Source: Collinsella sp. (GTDB taxonomy: Bacteria > Actinomycetota > Coriobacteriia > Coriobacteriales > Coriobacteriaceae). From it: 64,000 nucleotides of DNA. The stretch lies in the NCBI GenBank assembly GCA_019424965.1, contig JAHYYL010000003.1:1-64000 (forward strand). The letters run 5' to 3'. The translations under genes and the position numbers were made by a program. Under the pieces are notes generated by a model, which worked only from the letters and a program-made list of their open reading frames with translations, was not told the origin of the DNA and made no database searches. Shown piece after piece: positions 61,601 to 64,000 of this stretch (position 1 is the first letter of the stretch; each line of letters starts with the position of its first letter).

Positions 61601-63664
61601 CTAGGCTCCCGGAGCTGCGTTGGGGTCGGTTTCGTTGGCGGCCGCCTGCTTATGGGTGGCAAAGACCGAGCCTTCGTGGTCGAAGAGCTTACGATATTGC
61701 ATGCGGTCCAGGCGATCGCGCGCATTAGCGGTCTTGGCGGGAACGTTCTTGGCCTCGGCTGTATACCAAACGCCGTGCGCATCCTGCGCCCCCACCACGT
61801 TTATCGCCGGCATGTGCGCTCGGTTTTGCAAGCGTGCGCGTTGGTAGGCGGTGAGCGGGGCACCGATGGCATTGAGTGCGAGTGCACCGACGTTATTGAT
61901 GCTTGTGTTGAGTTCCCCACTCGTTTGTGCGTTGCCGGCGACATCGTAGTTCGCCCAGACCACATAGCGTGTCTGCCAGATGCGCTCGGTATGGGTGGCA
62001 TCGTCCTCATCGGTAAAGTAGAGGTCGTTGTAGCGGTCGGTGAAGAACGGCTGGTGGTCGCCGTACATCACCACGACGACGGGGCGGTCGAGATCACGCA
62101 GCTTTTCCAGGAAGGCGGCGAAGGCGGCATCGGACGCTTCCATGAGCGAGCAGTATTCATTGGTCCAGGTGATAACTTTGTCGGACACACCTTCGACGGC
62201 AAGGTGCAGTTGCTGGTCGGTGGGCACCAAGCCCGTGTCATAGGCGGAGTGGTTTTGCATCGTCACGTCGTGGATGAAGATCGGCTGGTCGCTCTGCTTT
62301 AGTACCTCGAGGCACTTGTCGTAGGTGGCGGCGTCGGTGACCTTGCGGCAGAGCTCGGGTGCGCCGGCGAAGTCCTCGATCGAGAGGAACTCGTCGAATC
62401 CCATGTCCGCGAAGACGTTCTCGCGATTCCAGTTGGTGGCGTGGTTGGGGTGCATGGCCACGGTGCGATAGCCGAGTCTCTTGAACTGACGGGCGAGGTT
62501 CTCGCTCGGGGCCAGGTTGTAGGTCATGAACGGGTAGACGCCAGCGCCCAGGAATGCCATGGAGTGTCCGGTTAAGAACTCGAACTCGCTGTTACAGGTG
62601 CCGGCACCGAAGGCGCTCATGTAGCTCACTCCCTGCAGAAGCGCGTTGTCGATGGCTTTGAAGCGCTCGGGCCCCTTATAGCCGCAGCCCAGTTCGTTAA
62701 AGATTGAAAGGTCGGCGAAGGACTCGTTCATGATGCAGATGACTGAGGGCTTGAGCTGGTCAAACTGTTCGACGGCAGCGGCACGGGAGGGGTCGGCGAT
62801 GCCGTTCGTGCCCGCGTTCCAGCGCGCGGCAAGGCGCTTGATGATCGCCGAGGCCTCACCGCTCTTGTAGTGCTTGGGTTTAGGCGGCACCATTTTTTGC
62901 GCGCTCGAAATGAAGGTGGGGAGAAACCCCTGACTGTAATAGCTTTCGAGGAGCTTCCAGGTATGAAGCTTGATGCCCAAGGTGTCGTAATAGCTGATGA
63001 AGGCCTGCGCCCCCAGCACGGCTCCGGCAACAAGTGCGGTACGACGGTCGACGGAGAGGGGGAGCTTGGATTTGGTTGCGACTGGATGCTCCCTCGGCGC
63101 TGTCGATGTCCCCTCGGTTGCCGGAGACGCCTTTGGGTCCTTCGATTTCAAGGACGCAGACATCGCATGGTCGATGGGCTCGGGGGACGTTTCCGATGCG
63201 CGGCGCGGCGGTCGCCCACATGCATCACGCGGAATGAGGACGATAAGCGCGATTCCCAAGGCCGCGGCGGCAAGCCCCATGAAGCAGAAAGTGCTGAGCT
63301 CATAGGTGTAGCTGCCGGCGACCGTCGCAGCGGTCGAGAGGGCGAACAGGTCTCCGGGTTGGATGGGCATCGATTTGAACGTGATTACGAAGTACTCGGC
63401 GATACCGATGCTGGCGAGCGCAGCGATGCCCACGATTGCGGGGGTCTTACGGCGGTGCGGCAGATAGAACAACAGGCACAAGAAGCAGAAGATGAGCAAA
63501 AGCTCCAAAAGTGCCTGTCCGGGCTGCATCTTCCATAGCTCATGGTTGGAGGGCAGCTCGAGGGCGAGCATCGAGCATATCGAAGCGCCGCCGATCGTTG
63601 CCAGCGTACGGGGGTAGGGATGGTCGGTCATCCAGCTTTTCAGATCCTTCATGCTCATCTTCAT
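61601..63664 (-). CDS. LTA-synthase-like sulfatase-family membrane protein
   Basis: 687 residues. Five hydrophobic segments (about 45-70, 75-95, 105-120, 125-145, and one near 210-230 after a Ser/Pro-rich linker) precede an extracellular alkaline-phosphatase/sulfatase domain from about 280. IMNESFAD (metal Asp/Glu), SAFGAGTCNSEFEFLTGHS (catalytic Thr region), AMHPNHATNWNRE, HDVTMQNHSAYD and VVMYGDHQPFF are the LtaS-type motifs. It likely transfers a phosphoglycerol-like or similar group onto a surface glycolipid or polymer. Start with AAGGAACAGAGACG upstream. Confidence 0.85.
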   Translation of the reverse strand: MKMSMKDLKSWMTDHPYPRTLATIGGASICSMLALELPSNHELWKMQPGQALLELLLIFCFLCLLFYLPHRRKTPAIVGIAALASIGIAEYFVITFKSMPIQPGDLFALSTAATVAGSYTYELSTFCFMGLAAAALGIALIVLIPRDACGRPPRRASETSPEPIDHAMSASLKSKDPKASPATEGTSTAPREHPVATKSKLPLSVDRRTALVAGAVLGAQAFISYYDTLGIKLHTWKLLESYYSQGFLPTFISSAQKMVPPKPKHYKSGEASAIIKRLAARWNAGTNGIADPSRAAAVEQFDQLKPSVICIMNESFADLSIFNELGCGYKGPERFKAIDNALLQGVSYMSAFGAGTCNSEFEFLTGHSMAFLGAGVYPFMTYNLAPSENLARQFKRLGYRTVAMHPNHATNWNRENVFADMGFDEFLSIEDFAGAPELCRKVTDAATYDKCLEVLKQSDQPIFIHDVTMQNHSAYDTGLVPTDQQLHLAVEGVSDKVITWTNEYCSLMEASDAAFAAFLEKLRDLDRPVVVVMYGDHQPFFTDRYNDLYFTDEDDATHTERIWQTRYVVWANYDVAGNAQTSGELNTSINNVGALALNAIGAPLTAYQRARLQNRAHMPAINVVGAQDAHGVWYTAEAKNVPAKTANARDRLDRMQYRKLFDHEGSVFATHKQAAANETDPNAAPGA

Positions 63665-63682
63665 CGTCTCTGTTCCTTACTC

Positions 63683-63920
63683 CTAGTTCAGCGTCTTCAC
63701 GAGCTTCTCCAGGTTGTCGTTCATGATGGGCGGGTAATCCTCGCCGGCTTTAAGCTGTTTGTCAGCGAGTCCCTCGACGGGGTCGAGCTGGACGCATTGT
63801 CGTCAGAAGCGGCGAGAGCAAAGACCGCACTTACAAGGGACATATATGCCGCCGCCATGGGGCCACGGTGACGAATAGGACGCCGCTTGGGATGGCGACG
63901 GTAGATTCGGTTGTCCACAT
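63683..63920 (-). pseudogene. Frameshifted fragment upstream of the LTA-synthase-like gene
   Basis: On the minus strand an ATG at 63920 has CAGGAGC upstream and opens a short frame (MWTTESTVAIPSGVLFVTVA...) that stops after 29 codons at 63831. A second frame (63802-63683, 39 codons, containing QLDPVEGLADKQLKAGE and DNLEKLVKTLN) ends 19 bases before the next gene. No family recognised. The patchwork suggests a frameshifted gene in the same operon, continuing no further than the window edge. Bases 63921-64000 hold no recognisable feature. Confidence 0.35.
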
Positions 63921-64000
63921 AGATTGCTCCTGAATTGAAAACGGCTGCGTCGGGGTGCCGACGGCCGAAGGCGATGCCGCTGTGGCACGCGGTAGCTATT

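Overview
The window looks like chromosomal DNA of a high-GC anaerobic gut actinobacterium of the Coriobacteriia, most likely Collinsella or a close relative. That assignment is an inference from protein resemblance (fused acyl-CoA dehydratase activase, AmaP/DUF2273/Asp23 operon, DUF6020 protein, group III phosphofructokinase, Dxs-like enzyme, SEC-C methionine aminopeptidase). No rRNA, tRNA, CRISPR array, prophage or transposase gene was found.

Layout. 1-4.4 kb: threonine/aspartate-family synthesis (thrC divergent from lysC-asd). 5-6.4 kb: Ogt alkyltransferase and a decayed histidine kinase. 6.4-11 kb: AIM24-family protein and a MacB-type ABC exporter. 11.5-18 kb: phosphofructokinase, membrane-anchored Ntn hydrolase, M18 aminopeptidase, D-2-hydroxyacid dehydrogenase, methionine aminopeptidase. 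18-22.4 kb: radical SAM protein, alpha/beta hydrolase, and a GGDEF-REC-HD-GYP protein paired with an Hpt protein. 22.5-26.9 kb: C26 amidase and a complete polar amino-acid ABC importer operon with a recognisable promoter. 27.3-32.9 kb: Dxs-like enzyme, HD protein, CmpB-like membrane protein, ammonium transporter and PII. 32.9-36 kb: TetR/MFS efflux pair with operator palindromes, and a HAD phosphatase. 36-43.5 kb: TetR plus a 1593-residue 2-hydroxyacyl-CoA dehydratase activase, a 3-hydroxyacyl-CoA dehydrogenase interrupted by UAG, and a truncated AAC(3). 43.8-50 kb: DUF389, OPT transporter, CoaX, dCMP deaminase, NifU-like protein, Lgt. 50-57.6 kb: DUF6020 membrane protein, YebC, AmaP-DUF2273-Asp23 envelope operon, YitT, and a zinc-ribbon DUF4013 protein with a Pro-Glu tail. 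57.7-64 kb: M20 amidohydrolase, YtcJ-like amidohydrolase, LTA-synthase-like sulfatase, and a frameshifted fragment at the edge.

The most unusual layer is noncoding. At least six copies of a ~53-bp hairpin repeat are scattered between genes. A tandem array of three related hairpins with an ~80-bp period lies at 27.0-27.3 kb. Two elements are bounded by inverted copies of one 25-bp motif (11.2 and 61.3 kb). Several long palindromes have arms of 18-34 bp and unrelated sequences; one encloses the Shine-Dalgarno and start codon of a HAD gene and another abuts coaX. Metabolically the genes fit an amino-acid-using, peptide-using fermenter with tight nitrogen handling (Amt/PII, amino-acid ABC importer, OPT transporter, several peptidases).
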